In this document: positions 1-4,850 of the stretch, in pieces
How positions within the stretch are numbered: position 1 is the first letter of the stretch
How the letters are laid out: each line of letters opens with the position of its first letter
Assembly (NCBI GenBank): GCA_017437205.1
Contig: JAFSBP010000463.1
Span: 1-8,743 of the forward strand
Reading direction: 5' to 3'
Length of the DNA: 8,743 bases
Source of the DNA: Lachnospiraceae bacterium
GTDB lineage: Bacteria > Bacillota > Clostridia > Lachnospirales > Lachnospiraceae
Notes under the pieces: model-generated
The model's input: only the letters and a program-made list of their open reading frames with translations
The model's database searches: none
Told to the model about the DNA's origin: nothing
Translations under genes and position numbers: made by a program

Positions 1-8
1 GCTCGAAG

Positions 9-326
9 ATGGATAAGCAAAAGTTATACGAGCTTCTTCGAACAATTCCGCGCGGTAAAGTCGTTACATACGGAACGCTGGCGGAAATGATGGGAAATAT
101 AGCATTGGCTCGTGCAGTGGGAAATGCGCTCCATTCCAATCCCGATGGCGAAAAATATCCCTGTTACAAGGTTGTAAACAGTAAAGGCGAGTTAAGCAAT
201 GCCTATGCTTTTGGCGGTGCAGAAGAACAAAAACGCCGCCTTGTGGGGGATGGAATCGTGGTTGAGAACGGCAAGGTGGATTTGAAACGATACGAATATA
301 AATTCTGTAGGATGAGAAAACAATGA
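9..326 (+). CDS. MGMT-family alkyltransferase-like protein (short, single domain)
   Basis: This 105-residue protein matches the C-terminal DNA-binding and catalytic domain of O6-alkylguanine-DNA alkyltransferases (MGMT/Ogt/ATL fold). Visible landmarks are the helix-turn-helix entry [17 protein letters not shown] (residues 13-29), the arginine-finger helix ARAVGNAL with R35, and the active-site region [11 protein letters not shown] with C52. The family consensus is PCHRV; here the cysteine is kept but His and Arg are replaced by Tyr53 and Lys54. Family members transfer alkyl groups from O6-alkylguanine to the cysteine, or in ATL proteins recognise the lesion and hand it to nucleotide excision repair. 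The changed motif makes the exact activity uncertain. The ATG at 9 is the natural family start, but only 8 bases precede it, so the ribosome binding site and promoter cannot be judged. Its stop overlaps the next ATG (ATGA, 323-326), which suggests co-translation. Confidence 0.88.
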   Translation: MDKQKLYELLRTIPRGKVVTYGTLAEMMGNIALARAVGNALHSNPDGEKYPCYKVVNSKGELSNAYAFGGAEEQKRRLVGDGIVVENGKVDLKRYEYKFCRMRKQ

Positions 327-664
327 CACTTGAAACAGAACGCCTCATCTTGCGTCCATGGCGCGAGGATGATGCAGAAGATTTATATACATACGCCAGT
401 GATCCCAACGTAGGACCACCTGCCGGATGGCCACCGCATACGAGCGTTGAGAACAGCCGCGAGATTAGCCGCACGGTGCTGTCCGCGCCCGAAACCTTTG
501 CGGTATGCCTCAAAGAAAATGGCAAGCCCTTTTGGGGGCGTGGGCTTTTTCCCGAGGGGATTGAAGTGTCACTTCTCGGTGAAGTTCGTACAGGGCACTC
601 TAATCTTATGACCAGAGAGCGTTGGCAGAAGATGAACATGATTTATTTGCGAAAACGAATATAG
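323..664 (+). pseudogene. GNAT (RimJ/RimL-type) N-acetyltransferase, internally deleted
   Basis: The 113-residue product begins exactly like RimJ/RimL-type GNAT acetyltransferases ([19 protein letters not shown], residues 4-22) and ends with a stretch resembling the C-terminus of the same family (LLGEVRTGH...LMTRERW). Full-length relatives are usually about 170-190 residues. The central part appears lost in two in-frame steps. Residue 69 (KENGKP) jumps to [11 protein letters not shown], which resembles the family's YWGQGLIPEA segment. Around residue 81 it jumps again to the C-terminal tail. The beta-strand and loop that bind acetyl-CoA (the R/QxxGxG/A signature) are largely missing, so acetyltransferase activity is unlikely. 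The reading frame stays open throughout. It starts inside the stop codon of the alkyltransferase gene and ends 14 bases before the reductase start, so it sits in one transcription unit with both. The deletion model relies on remembered family architecture rather than an alignment. Confidence 0.72.
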
Positions 665-678
665 ATAAGGAGCTCGTT

Positions 679-1779
679 ATGGAATACAGAAACCTGCCCC
701 ACGGCAATGAAAAGATCGGAGTGCTCGGCCTCGGCATGGGTGGAATTCAGCACACCCCGGCCGATGAGATAGAGGCGATCATCCGCAAGGCAATCGACAA
801 CGGCATTAACTTTTTTGACCTCTGCGCAGGCGGTGCGGTGTACGAGCCGTTCGGCAGAGCCATCAAAGGTCGGCGCGAGAAAGTGTATTTACAGGTGCAT
901 TTTGGCGCGGTTTACGACGAGAACGGCGAATACGGCTGGTGCCGCGATTTTGATACCATCAAAAAGACGTTTCTGTGGGAGCTTAAGACCCTTGGGACAG
1001 ATTACGTGGACTTTGGTTTCCTGCATTGTGTGGACGAGGATGAGGACTTTGACAAGCTCATTGAGATCGGTGTGCTTGACTATCTGAAGGATCTGAAGGC
1101 GCAGGGCGTTGTCCGTCATATCGGCTTTTCCTCCCATACGCCCAGCGTTGCGAACCGCATCATCGACACCGGGCTGGTGGACATGATGATGTTCTCCATC
1201 AACCCTGCCTACGATTTTGAAAAGGGTGACGAATACGGGATCGGCAGCGTGAAGGAGCGCTTTGAACTGTTCCGTCGATGCGAGCGCGAGGGCGTGGGCA
1301 TTTCGGTGATGAAGCCCTTCTTCGCAGGTCAATTACTCACGGCAGAGCAGTCGCCCTTTGGCGTGGCGCTCACCCACAACCAATGCCTGCAATACGCGAT
1401 TGACCGTCCGGGCGTTCTCGTTGCGGTTCCCGGCGTGCAGACAATGGAGCATCTGGATACATTGCTTCACTTTCTCACCGCGACGGACGAGGAGAAGGAC
1501 TACTCGGTGATTGGCAACTTCACGGCGGATACCATCACCGGTACTTGCGTGTATTGCAACCATTGCCAGCCTTGTCCGGCAGGGATTGATATCGGCCTGG
1601 TCAATAAGTATTATGACCTCGCGCTGACGGGGGACACCATCGCGGCGAACCATTATACGAAGCTTTCGGTGAAGGCGGAGGCTTGTCTTCAGTGCGGTCA
1701 TTGTGAGAGCCGCTGTCCGTTCTCGGTGAAGCAGGAAAGCCGGATGGAGGAGATTGCAAACTATTTTCAGGGGAAATAA
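679..1779 (+). CDS. Aldo/keto reductase with C-terminal double 4Fe-4S ferredoxin domain
   Basis: This 366-residue protein has an aldo/keto reductase TIM barrel followed by a ferredoxin-like domain. The start MEYRNLPHGNEKIGVLGLGMGG is chosen because AAGGAG (667-672) lies 6 bases upstream; an in-frame TTG at 622 is not supported. Barrel landmarks are the substrate-pocket FFDLCAGGAVYEPFGRAIKG, with the tetrad Asp47 and Tyr55, the strand DYVDFGFLHCVD with His116, and the barrel end VAVPGVQTMEHL. Where most family members have the catalytic Lys (LATK-like), this one reads LQVHFG with His74. The C-terminus has two cysteine sets: C290, C293, C296, C299-Pro, and C336, C339, C342, C346-Pro (CX2CX2CX3CP), expected to bind two 4Fe-4S clusters. 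Proteins of this architecture are common in anaerobic Clostridia and are thought to be cytoplasmic oxidoreductases linked to ferredoxin-type electron transfer; the substrate is unknown. It is the last gene of the group that starts at 9. Confidence 0.92.
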   Translation: MEYRNLPHGNEKIGVLGLGMGGIQHTPADEIEAIIRKAIDNGINFFDLCAGGAVYEPFGRAIKGRREKVYLQVHFGAVYDENGEYGWCRDFDTIKKTFLWELKTLGTDYVDFGFLHCVDEDEDFDKLIEIGVLDYLKDLKAQGVVRHIGFSSHTPSVANRIIDTGLVDMMMFSINPAYDFEKGDEYGIGSVKERFELFRRCEREGVGISVMKPFFAGQLLTAEQSPFGVALTHNQCLQYAIDRPGVLVAVPGVQTMEHLDTLLHFLTATDEEKDYSVIGNFTADTITGTCVYCNHCQPCPAGIDIGLVNKYYDLALTGDTIAANHYTKLSVKAEACLQCGHCESRCPFSVKQESRMEEIANYFQGK

Positions 1780-1795
1780 GGACGTCTGCGGGTAG

Positions 1796-1942
1796 AAATC
1801 CAGCCTTTATTGTCTCTGCCAGCACAGTAACCAAATTGTAAAACGTCAGACGCAGTATCTGACAGATGAAGAGTGTTTGAAGGAGACAGAGCGGCGTTTT
1901 GGTCCGATTACCAAACGGTATGTCATTTATCGCGGTAATTAA
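1796..1942 (+). pseudogene. C-terminal coding remnant of an unidentified protein
   Basis: After the reductase stop, a frame open from 1796 to TAA at 1940-1942 has no start codon with a ribosome binding site. It reads like the end of a real protein, roughly QTQYLTDEECLKETERRFGPI followed by TKRYVIYRGN. The charged helix followed by a beta-type ending and a Gly-Asn tail has amino acid use typical of coding sequence. I do not recognise the family; the ending vaguely recalls small metabolic enzymes such as methyltransferases, but that is not evidence. It could also be chance open frame. Confidence 0.35.
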
Positions 1943-1948
1943 ATTACA

Positions 1949-1985
1949 GCTTGAATGACAAAGTGAGAAACCTCCTGTAAAATAG
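1949..1985 (+). promoter_or_regulatory. Promoter, copy 1 of a duplicated leader cassette
   Basis: A sigma-A-type promoter can be read as ATGACA (1955-1960), a 17-base spacer and TAAAAT (1978-1983). The 37-base stretch matches 26 of 37 positions of the sequence at 2918-2954, including both hexamers and the spacing. Transcription would start near 1990, just upstream of the AGGAGG at 2002-2007. The -10 lies inside the left arm of the inverted repeat 1971-2007. Confidence 0.5.
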
Positions 1986-2007
1986 AAGTAGCATATTTTG
2001 CAGGAGG
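1971..2007 (+). promoter_or_regulatory. Inverted repeat masking the AGGAGG ribosome binding site
   Basis: Arms CCTCCTGTAAAATA (1971-1984) and TATTTTGCAGGAGG (1994-2007) pair over 14 positions with one G-U wobble, around a 9-base loop. The right arm ends with the strong Shine-Dalgarno AGGAGG (2002-2007) for a GTG start at 2015. The left arm contains the predicted -10 of the local promoter, so RNA made from that promoter would lack the left arm and leave the site free. RNA reading in from upstream genes would contain both arms and hide it. There is no downstream T-tract, so a simple terminator is less likely. Confidence 0.55.
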
Positions 2008-2014
2008 ATTTATT

Positions 2015-2047
2015 GTGCAAAGAAAAAAAGGAGGAGATCACTGGTAA
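2015..2047 (+). CDS. Possible 10-residue leader peptide
   Basis: GTG at 2015 follows AGGAGG (2002-2007) by 7 bases and encodes VQRKKGGDHW, then TAA at 2045-2047. The last base of this stop is the first base of the ATG at 2047, an arrangement typical of translational coupling. The peptide's own GGAGGAG (2030-2036) would serve as ribosome binding site for that ATG. It may be a leader peptide, or merely the decayed start of a lost gene. A TTG at 2014 in another frame is an alternative start. Confidence 0.35.
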   Translation: MQRKKGGDHW

Positions 2048-2232
2048 TGATAAAAACTTTATATATACCATTTCAGCATTGGTCAGAAAATGGTTCAGTA
2101 TATATTTTATCTGACCTACACTTTGCAGATGTTGACTGTAAGTTAATGGATTCAAACTGGATAGAACCTGAGGAACAGATAAAAATCATAAAGATGGAAT
2201 TTTGGCAGATATACCCGGCATACACAGGGTGA
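2047..2232 (+). pseudogene. Truncated calcineurin-like metallophosphoesterase (N-terminal fragment)
   Basis: The 61-residue product starts at ATG 2047 with GGAGGAG about 10 bases upstream. It carries the first metal-binding motif of calcineurin-like phosphoesterases, VYILSDLHFADVD (residues about 18-30), followed by KLMDSNWIEPEEQIKIIK, as in clostridial metallophosphoesterases. After about residue 49 the similarity stops, and the GD, GNHD, and GHxH motifs are absent, so it cannot be an active enzyme. In the frame running through 2172-2294 the sequence continues with coding-like residues, which suggests a junction or frameshift near 2190. An intact phosphoesterase of a different subfamily follows at 2275. 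The fragment is best read as the decayed remains of a once complete gene. Confidence 0.65.
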
Positions 2233-2294
2233 CAATTGACAGAGCTATAGAAAGGAAAAGTGGGGCGCTAGAAAATGGTTTATTTTACCAGTGA
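2172..2294 (+). pseudogene. Coding-like fragment in a second frame
   Basis: A frame open from 2172 (after TGA at 2169-2171) to TGA at 2292-2294 reads GILADIPGIHRVTIDRAIER and then KSGALENGLFYQ. It looks protein-like but has no start of its own. It overlaps the end of the truncated phosphoesterase and the start of the intact one. It may be the tail or middle of a deleted gene joined out of frame. The family is not recognised, and chance cannot be excluded. Confidence 0.3.
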
Positions 2295-2793
2295 TTTGCA
2301 TTTGGGGCATAATGCTGTGATCCGCATGCAGAATCGACCGTTTGTAAACGCAGAAGAGATGAACCGTATTCTAATTGACAATTATAATTCGATGGTTCAT
2401 CAAAATGATACGGTTTATTTGCTGGGCGATATTTGCTTTCGTATAGGTGTGGATAAGGCGAATGAACTGATTGCTACATTAAAAGGGAAAAAGTATTTGA
2501 TTTGCGGTAATCATGATAAAAAGTATGACAAGGGGTTGTTTGAAGAGATTAGAGATTTTATGACGATATCTGTAAATGGTCTTCATATTTCACTCATGCA
2601 TTATCCCATGCTTTCTTGGCCAAGAAGTCATTATGGGAGTATCATGTTACACGGACATATACATTCTGATGGGAGTTATAACTTGAGTAACAGAGAAGCT
2701 GGTATTAAGAGATATGATGTTGGCGTGGATGCGAATAAATATCTGCCGGTATCGATTAAACAGATAGAAGAGTTTATGAATTATCACGATTGA
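2275..2793 (+). CDS. Calcineurin-like metallophosphoesterase
   Basis: The 172-residue protein is a compact, complete metallophosphoesterase of the calcineurin-like superfamily. All metal and catalytic motifs are present in order: SDLHLGH (D7, H9), LLGDIC (D52), CGNHD (N79, H80), MHYP (H109), and HGHIH (H128, H130). Family members bind two divalent metals and hydrolyse phosphomonoesters or phosphodiesters. Short cytosolic proteins of this kind occur in bacteria and phages, and their substrates are mostly unknown. No signal peptide or membrane segment is seen. The ATG at 2275 gives the usual family N-terminus (MVYFTSDLHLGH); the ribosome binding site is weak (GGGGCG at 2262-2267, or AAAGGA further upstream). 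Base composition is clearly AT-richer than the reductase gene upstream and the DUF58 operon downstream, suggesting a different origin. Confidence 0.9.
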   Translation: MVYFTSDLHLGHNAVIRMQNRPFVNAEEMNRILIDNYNSMVHQNDTVYLLGDICFRIGVDKANELIATLKGKKYLICGNHDKKYDKGLFEEIRDFMTISVNGLHISLMHYPMLSWPRSHYGSIMLHGHIHSDGSYNLSNREAGIKRYDVGVDANKYLPVSIKQIEEFMNYHD

Positions 2794-2818
2794 TGAACAT
2801 GAAGAGAGGTGACCAAGG

Positions 2819-2866
2819 ATGATTTTACTGTTTACTTGTCATATGTCAAGTGGAAAAGAGCGTTGA
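2819..2866 (+). CDS. Possible 15-residue ORF over the palindrome region
   Basis: ATG at 2819 follows GAGAGGTGA (2803-2811) and encodes MILLFTCHMSSGKER, ending at TGA 2864-2866. It overlaps the first of two palindromes. There is no family match; it could be a leader peptide or chance. It is listed mainly because its ribosome binding site is fair. Confidence 0.2.
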   Translation: MILLFTCHMSSGKER

Positions 2867-2891
2867 TGATATTTGTCATATGACAAGTGGA
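2834..2891 (+). promoter_or_regulatory. Twin palindromes, candidate operator pair
   Basis: Two near-identical palindromes lie 37 bases apart, centre to centre. Site 1 is ACTTGTCATATGTCAAGT (2834-2851), with one mismatched pair. Site 2 contains TTGTCATATGACAA (2873-2886), a perfect 14-base palindrome. The shared direct repeat extends to CAAGTGGA (2836-2854 and 2873-2891). A spacing of about 3.5 helical turns and dyad symmetry fit binding of a dimeric repressor. An extended -10-like TGCTATAAC lies downstream (2911-2919). No regulator gene is in the window. Confidence 0.5.
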
Positions 2892-2917
2892 TGCGATGGT
2901 ATAAAAATTATGCTATA

Positions 2918-2983
2918 ACTTAAATGACAAATTGAGGCGTATCCCTTAAAATAATTTCTGTATTGTTTAAAAAGATTTTGGGA
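2918..2983 (+). promoter_or_regulatory. Promoter and leader, copy 2 of the duplicated cassette
   Basis: This copy has ATGACA (2924-2929), a 17-base spacer and TAAAAT (2947-2952), as in the copy at 1949. A weaker hairpin can form between TCCCTTAAAAT (2942-2952) and ATTTTGGGA (2975-2983) with a two-base bulge. As in copy 1, the left arm covers the -10 and the right arm overlaps the Shine-Dalgarno GGGAGG (2980-2985). The arm sequences differ between the copies but the pairing is kept. Confidence 0.45.
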
Positions 2984-2996
2984 GGATTTTATATAG

Positions 2997-3122
2997 TTGA
3001 AATTAGTATATGATGATGACGAAGGAGAGAATACGGACGTTATCGCAGCAGCAAAAGCTACAGAAGTGGAGTACTTGATTATTTCACGTAAAAGTGGAAA
3101 GGTAATTCATTATGCTGTTTAG
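2997..3122 (+). CDS. Small 41-residue protein of unknown function
   Basis: TTG at 2997 is the first codon after an in-frame TAG (2994-2996) and follows GGGAGG (2980-2985) by 11 bases. It encodes a 41-residue protein starting MKLVYDDDEGENTDVIAAAK and ending in an EYLIISRKSGKVIHYAV strand-turn-strand pattern. The N-terminal part is strongly acidic (DDDEGE) and the C-terminal part is basic and beta-like. It has its own predicted promoter and is followed 13 bases later by a hairpin (3136-3175). I do not recognise a family. It may be a real small protein or the start of a decayed gene. Confidence 0.45.
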   Translation: MKLVYDDDEGENTDVIAAAKATEVEYLIISRKSGKVIHYAV

Positions 3123-3135
3123 ATCGGGACAATAA

Positions 3136-3175
3136 TCAAGCGAAACATCAAAAAAACAATTGATTTTTTGCTTGA
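3136..3175 (+). terminator. AT-rich hairpin, possible terminator of the small ORF
   Basis: TCAAGCGAAACATCAA (3136-3151) can pair with TTGATTTTTTGCTTGA (3160-3175) over 16 positions, with one G-U pair and one mismatch. It starts 13 bases after the 41-residue ORF. The stem is AT-rich and no clear T-tract follows it, so terminator function is only moderately likely. Confidence 0.35.
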
Positions 3176-3214
3176 AATGTTGTATAGAAGATAGTATTGT
3201 CAGTGGATAAAATA

Positions 3215-3247
3215 ACTAACTCGTAAGTTGGCAACTTGTGAGTTAGT
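3215..3247 (+). promoter_or_regulatory. Compound palindrome over a promoter, candidate operator
   Basis: CTAACTCGTAAGTTG (3216-3230) and CAACTTGTGAGTTAG (3232-3246) form one large dyad, extended by A3215-T3247. Each half is itself a palindrome, AACT-N4-AGTT, at 3218-3229 and 3233-3244, 15 bases apart. The element overlaps the -35 and spacer of a promoter TTGGCA (3228-3233)-18-TATAGT (3252-3257) that faces the tyrosine phosphatase gene. Two overlapping dyads over a promoter suggest a repressor site, for example of the TetR type; the regulator is not identified. RNA hairpin formation is also possible. Confidence 0.5.
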
Positions 3248-3292
3248 AAAATATAGTCAAATTTGCAGGCTTTTGAAGGGATATGTGAACAT

Positions 3293-3751
3293 ATGATAAA
3301 AGTAATATTTATCTGCCACGGCAACATTTGCCGCAGCACAATGTGTCAGTCGGTCTTCACCCACTTAATTGAAAAAAATCACCTCACCCATCTCTTTACC
3401 GTTGCCTCCGCGGCGACCCACCGTGACGAGATCGGCAGGTCGCCTCATTGGGGAACTGTGCAGAAACTTCGCGAGGAGGGTATCCCTGTGATTCCTCATC
3501 GCGCGGTGCAGATGACCCGTGAGGATTATGACCGGTACGATTACCTGATTGGTATGGATACCGCGAATATTCGGAATATGAACCGGATCGCGGGCGGTGA
3601 TCCAGAGAAGAAGATTTATAAATTACTCAGCTTCATCGGATCGGACCGAGACGTTGCAGATCCCTGGTATACCGATGATTTTGAGGCGACGTACCGTGAT
3701 GTTTCCCGTGGTTGTGAGGCATTATTGCGCTTTTGTCTGGAAAATAAATGA
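3293..3751 (+). CDS. Low-molecular-weight protein tyrosine phosphatase
   Basis: The 152-residue protein is a typical low-molecular-weight phosphotyrosine phosphatase. The P-loop CX5R is CHGNICRS, with nucleophile C8 and R14 near the N-terminus, and the general acid is in ADPWYTDDF (D123). Full family length is about 140-160 residues. The family hydrolyses phosphotyrosine through a cysteinyl-phosphate intermediate; bacterial members often oppose tyrosine kinases of polysaccharide synthesis or act in stress signalling. No partner kinase is in the window, so its role is open. ATG 3293 is chosen over the in-frame ATG at 3263 because it places the P-loop at the usual distance from the N-terminus; GAAGGG (3275-3280) lies 12 bases upstream, a rather long spacing. 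A promoter with a compound palindrome precedes it. After the stop, 139 bases separate it from the next operon, without an obvious terminator. Confidence 0.93.
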   Translation: MIKVIFICHGNICRSTMCQSVFTHLIEKNHLTHLFTVASAATHRDEIGRSPHWGTVQKLREEGIPVIPHRAVQMTREDYDRYDYLIGMDTANIRNMNRIAGGDPEKKIYKLLSFIGSDRDVADPWYTDDFEATYRDVSRGCEALLRFCLENK

Positions 3752-3829
3752 CATACACTTTAACATATTAACGATGTAATACAGAAATGTTACAAAGATA
3801 TTAAATATTACATATATTACAAAAAGCCA

Positions 3830-3858
3830 TTGCACCGGTATCCATTATTTGTTATAAT
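3830..3858 (+). promoter_or_regulatory. Strong sigma-A-type promoter of the MoxR operon
   Basis: TTGCAC (3830-3835), a 17-base spacer and a consensus TATAAT (3853-3858) with an extended -10 TG (3850-3851). Transcription should start near 3865, giving a short leader of about 26 bases before the ATG at 3891. The ribosome binding site is GAGGGGG (3877-3883), 7 bases from the start. The upstream stretch from 3752 is AT-rich and could act as an UP-like element. Confidence 0.8.
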
Positions 3859-3890
3859 TGTCCCAAAAGGTCGATTGAGGGGGATCTTCG

Positions 3891-4850
3891 ATGGGAAACG
3901 AACAGGCAATTGAAACAGTAGTGAGTGAGGTACGAAAGGCGCTAAAAGGAAAGGATGACTGTATTTATAAAACCTTTGCGGCCATTTTGGCGGGAGGTCA
4001 TATTTTGATTGAGGACGTGCCCGGAGTTGGAAAGACGACGCTGGCAGTGGCTTTTTCTAAGGCACTTTCTCTGCAGAATCAGAGAATGCAGTTCACTCCG
4101 GATGTTATGCCGGCTGATATTCTGGGATTTAATCTGTACCAGAAGGAAACCGGCAAATTTGTTTATTACCAGGGACCGATTATGTGTAATCTGTTCCTCG
4201 CCGACGAGATCAACCGTACCTCTCCGAAAACCCAGTCTGCGCTTTTGGAAGTTATGGAGGAGGGTGTTGTGACGGTGGAGGGAACGAGCCGGAAGGTGCC
4301 GGAGCCTTTTGTCGTGATGGCGACACAGAATCCGAAGGGCAGTGCCGGTACGCAGCTTTTGCCTGAATCCCAGCTGGACCGTTTTATGATTCGTATGAGC
4401 ATCGGTTATCCGGGGCTTAAGGATGAAGTAAAGATATTAAAGGGGAAGACCGGTACATCGAATGAACAGGTGCAGCCGGTGCTTGATCAGACCGAACTGC
4501 TGAAGATGAAGCAGGAGGTGGAAGCGGTATATGTGGACGAGCGCATCCTTGTGTATATTACCTTACTGTCTCAGGCGACCAGAGACAATTCCTATGTTCA
4601 GCTTGGTTTGAGTCCGAGAGGTTCCATTGCGTGTGCGAAGATGGCGAAGGCATGGGCGTATCTGCAGGGACGTGATTACGTGCTGCCGGAGGATGTTGTG
4701 ACTGTATTTCCGGATATTGCCAGACATCGTATTGTGCTGAATACGAAGGCGAGAGTGGCACACGTTTCAGAGGAATCTGTGCTTGAGGAGATCATTTCTC
4801 AGGTACAGCAGCCGGCATCTTATATGCAGAAAGCGGATTATGGTGTATAG
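3891..4850 (+). CDS. MoxR-family AAA+ ATPase
   Basis: The 319-residue protein shows the full MoxR AAA+ layout: Walker A EDVPGVGKTT (41-50), the conserved FTPDVMPADILGFNLY segment (68-83), Walker B LFLADEINR (D105, E106), sensor 1 ATQNP (N147), the arginine-finger segment LPESQLDRF (R164), and sensor 2 LSPRG (R243) in the C-terminal lid. MoxR ATPases are ring-forming cytoplasmic chaperone-like proteins, generally thought to remodel or activate partner proteins, often encoded with DUF58 and von Willebrand factor A proteins. Here the partners are the next two genes. It is the first gene of the operon, with a strong promoter and ribosome binding site directly upstream. Its last 11 bases overlap the start of the DUF58 gene, which suggests coupled translation and matched protein levels. 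Confidence 0.96.
   Translation: MGNEQAIETVVSEVRKALKGKDDCIYKTFAAILAGGHILIEDVPGVGKTTLAVAFSKALSLQNQRMQFTPDVMPADILGFNLYQKETGKFVYYQGPIMCNLFLADEINRTSPKTQSALLEVMEEGVVTVEGTSRKVPEPFVVMATQNPKGSAGTQLLPESQLDRFMIRMSIGYPGLKDEVKILKGKTGTSNEQVQPVLDQTELLKMKQEVEAVYVDERILVYITLLSQATRDNSYVQLGLSPRGSIACAKMAKAWAYLQGRDYVLPEDVVTVFPDIARHRIVLNTKARVAHVSEESVLEEIISQVQQPASYMQKADYGV

Noticed and set aside
64..639. Minus-strand open frame of 191 codons
   Set aside because: It is antisense to the alkyltransferase and GNAT readings, with Ser/Arg/Pro/Cys-rich shadow composition and no motif.
622..678. Upstream TTG start extending the aldo/keto reductase by 19 residues
   Set aside because: The ATG at 679 has AAGGAG at the right distance and gives the family's usual N-terminus; the extension overlaps the GNAT tail and has no ribosome binding site.
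1783..1855. Possible terminator after the reductase using CGTCTG and CAGACG
   Set aside because: Only six bases pair over a loop of about 60 bases and no T-tract follows.
3263..3292. Earlier ATG for the tyrosine phosphatase
   Set aside because: It adds ten residues before a P-loop that normally lies within the first 10-15 residues, has no ribosome binding site, and lies very close to the predicted transcription start near 3264.
3775..3794. Inverted repeat TGTAATA-N6-TGTTACA upstream of the MoxR promoter, considered as a GlnR-type site
   Set aside because: The spacing does not fit TGTNA-N7-TNACA, and such short repeats are expected in an AT-rich stretch.
4783..4839. Longer start for the DUF58 protein
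   Set aside because: The region is the C-terminal coding part of MoxR, and the added basic residues would precede the membrane anchor without a ribosome binding site.
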